A DNA stretch of 64,000 bases from Acanthococcus lagerstroemiae (taxonomy: Eukaryota; Arthropoda; Insecta; Hemiptera; Eriococcidae). Location: positions 47,761,574 to 47,825,573 of the forward strand of contig CM063114.1 of NCBI GenBank assembly GCA_031841125.1, in the 5' to 3' direction. Below, piece after piece: positions 63,601 to 64,000 of the stretch (position 1 is the stretch's first letter; each line of letters opens with the position of its first letter). A model generated the notes under the pieces. It was given only the letters and a program-made list of their open reading frames with translations. It was not told the DNA's origin and did not search any database. A program made the position numbers and the translations under genes.

Positions 63601-64000
63601 GTCTCATTAAATTCAGGAATAATTGCAGTGAGGATTTTCAAGGTTTAGTGTCATCTATTCTGACTGAGAGAACTCTTCGAAGTCTGTGTGAATCTTGTCA
63701 TTCTCTGACTGAGTGCTAAAAGAATTGCAATGAGGATTACCGATTTTTAGTGAAATCTGTTCTGAAAGTCCAAATAAATCTTCGACGTCTGCATGAATCT
63801 TATCTTTATCAGATTAAGTCTTGGAAGAATTCCAATGAGGATTACTGAAGTCTAGTGGAATCTATTTCCAAATGAATCTTTTAAGTCTTAGTCATTGTCT
63901 GATTAAATCCTGGAAGAATTGCAATGAGGATTGCCGAGTTTTAGTGGAATCCTTTGTGAGTTCCCAAATGAATCATCGAAGTTTGCATGAATCTTGTCAT
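60650..64000. repeat. ~105-bp satellite array, continues beyond the window
   Basis: The unit contains ATGAATCTTGTCATTGTCTGAT, AAGTCCTGGAAGAATT, CAATGAGGATTACCGAGTCTTAG and GGAATCTGTTCTGAGAGTCC and repeats about every 105 bp, some 29 units. A distinctive variant (TCAAAAATATTTTCAAAG) recurs at about 61195, 62228 and 63148, showing a higher-order repeat of roughly 0.75-0.95 kb. Frames such as 61530-61766 and 62437-62694 only translate the repeat. Confidence 0.95.
61291..61565 (+). mobile_element. RTE LINE 3' end inserted in the satellite
   Basis: Between two satellite units the plus strand encodes KRRRDKLIGHKLRHSGIISL and LEGRVEGKNWVGRQRFQYVS. After a frameshift it ends EEWRVASNRPCG and a stop, the classic RTE ORF2 C-terminus. 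About 12 bases follow before satellite sequence resumes. It is a 5'-truncated insertion. Target duplication is unclear. Confidence 0.88.

Overview
This window looks like nuclear DNA of an arthropod, most likely an insect. It is AT-rich, with scattered CpG-rich patches and many simple repeats. It holds RTE, Jockey-like, R1-like and RNase H-type LINEs, a Penelope-like element, Ty3/gypsy and BEL/Pao-like remains, at least nine TIR (mostly hAT-like) non-autonomous transposons, and large tandem arrays. I cannot name the species. I found no complete host gene, no rRNA or tRNA gene, and nothing bacterial. The window is best read as a nested graveyard of transposable elements lying in intergenic or large-intron DNA.

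Layout: 0.4-1.4 kb AT-rich satellite; 1.9 kb a possible recursive splice site; 3.2-4.2 kb a small TIR element and a long foldback; 4.6-6.0 kb an RTE 3' part split by a hAT MITE; 6.0-7.7 kb CpG-rich unique DNA; 8.2-8.5 kb a gypsy-like LTR with a tRNA-Leu-type primer site; 8.6-11.3 kb a decayed Jockey-like LINE; 12.6-14.9 kb minisatellites and a tRNA-derived SINE; 16.5-19.7 kb a decayed Penelope-like element ending in a hammerhead ribozyme; 19.7-24.5 kb an RTE LINE interrupted by three solo LTRs and a CACTA-type MITE; 26.0-30.8 kb an R1-like LINE interrupted by three TIR elements; 32.5-36.1 kb a long inverted repeat enclosing a ~330-bp tandem array, itself split by a LINE 3' end; 37.1 kb a second Penelope end with a second hammerhead; 39.7-42.5 kb BEL-like protease remains and an RTE fragment split by a hAT MITE; 44.8-45.6 kb a candidate host promoter and first exon; 46.4-49.3 kb a gypsy pol remnant with two MITEs in it; 49.3-50.9 kb a ~155-bp satellite; 52.7-53.2 kb a near-identical 83-bp minisatellite; 54.2-58.0 kb a hAT-like element with a perfect 8-bp TSD enclosing a second ~3 kb TIR element; 60.6-64.0 kb a ~105-bp satellite running off the window and interrupted by an RTE 3' end.

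The strongest results are insertions that can be dated relative to each other. In several cases, removing the insertion plus one copy of its target-site duplication restores the reading frame of the host element. The two hammerhead ribozymes on separate Penelope ends are the clearest functional RNA motifs. All protein-coding material I recognise belongs to mobile elements and is broken.
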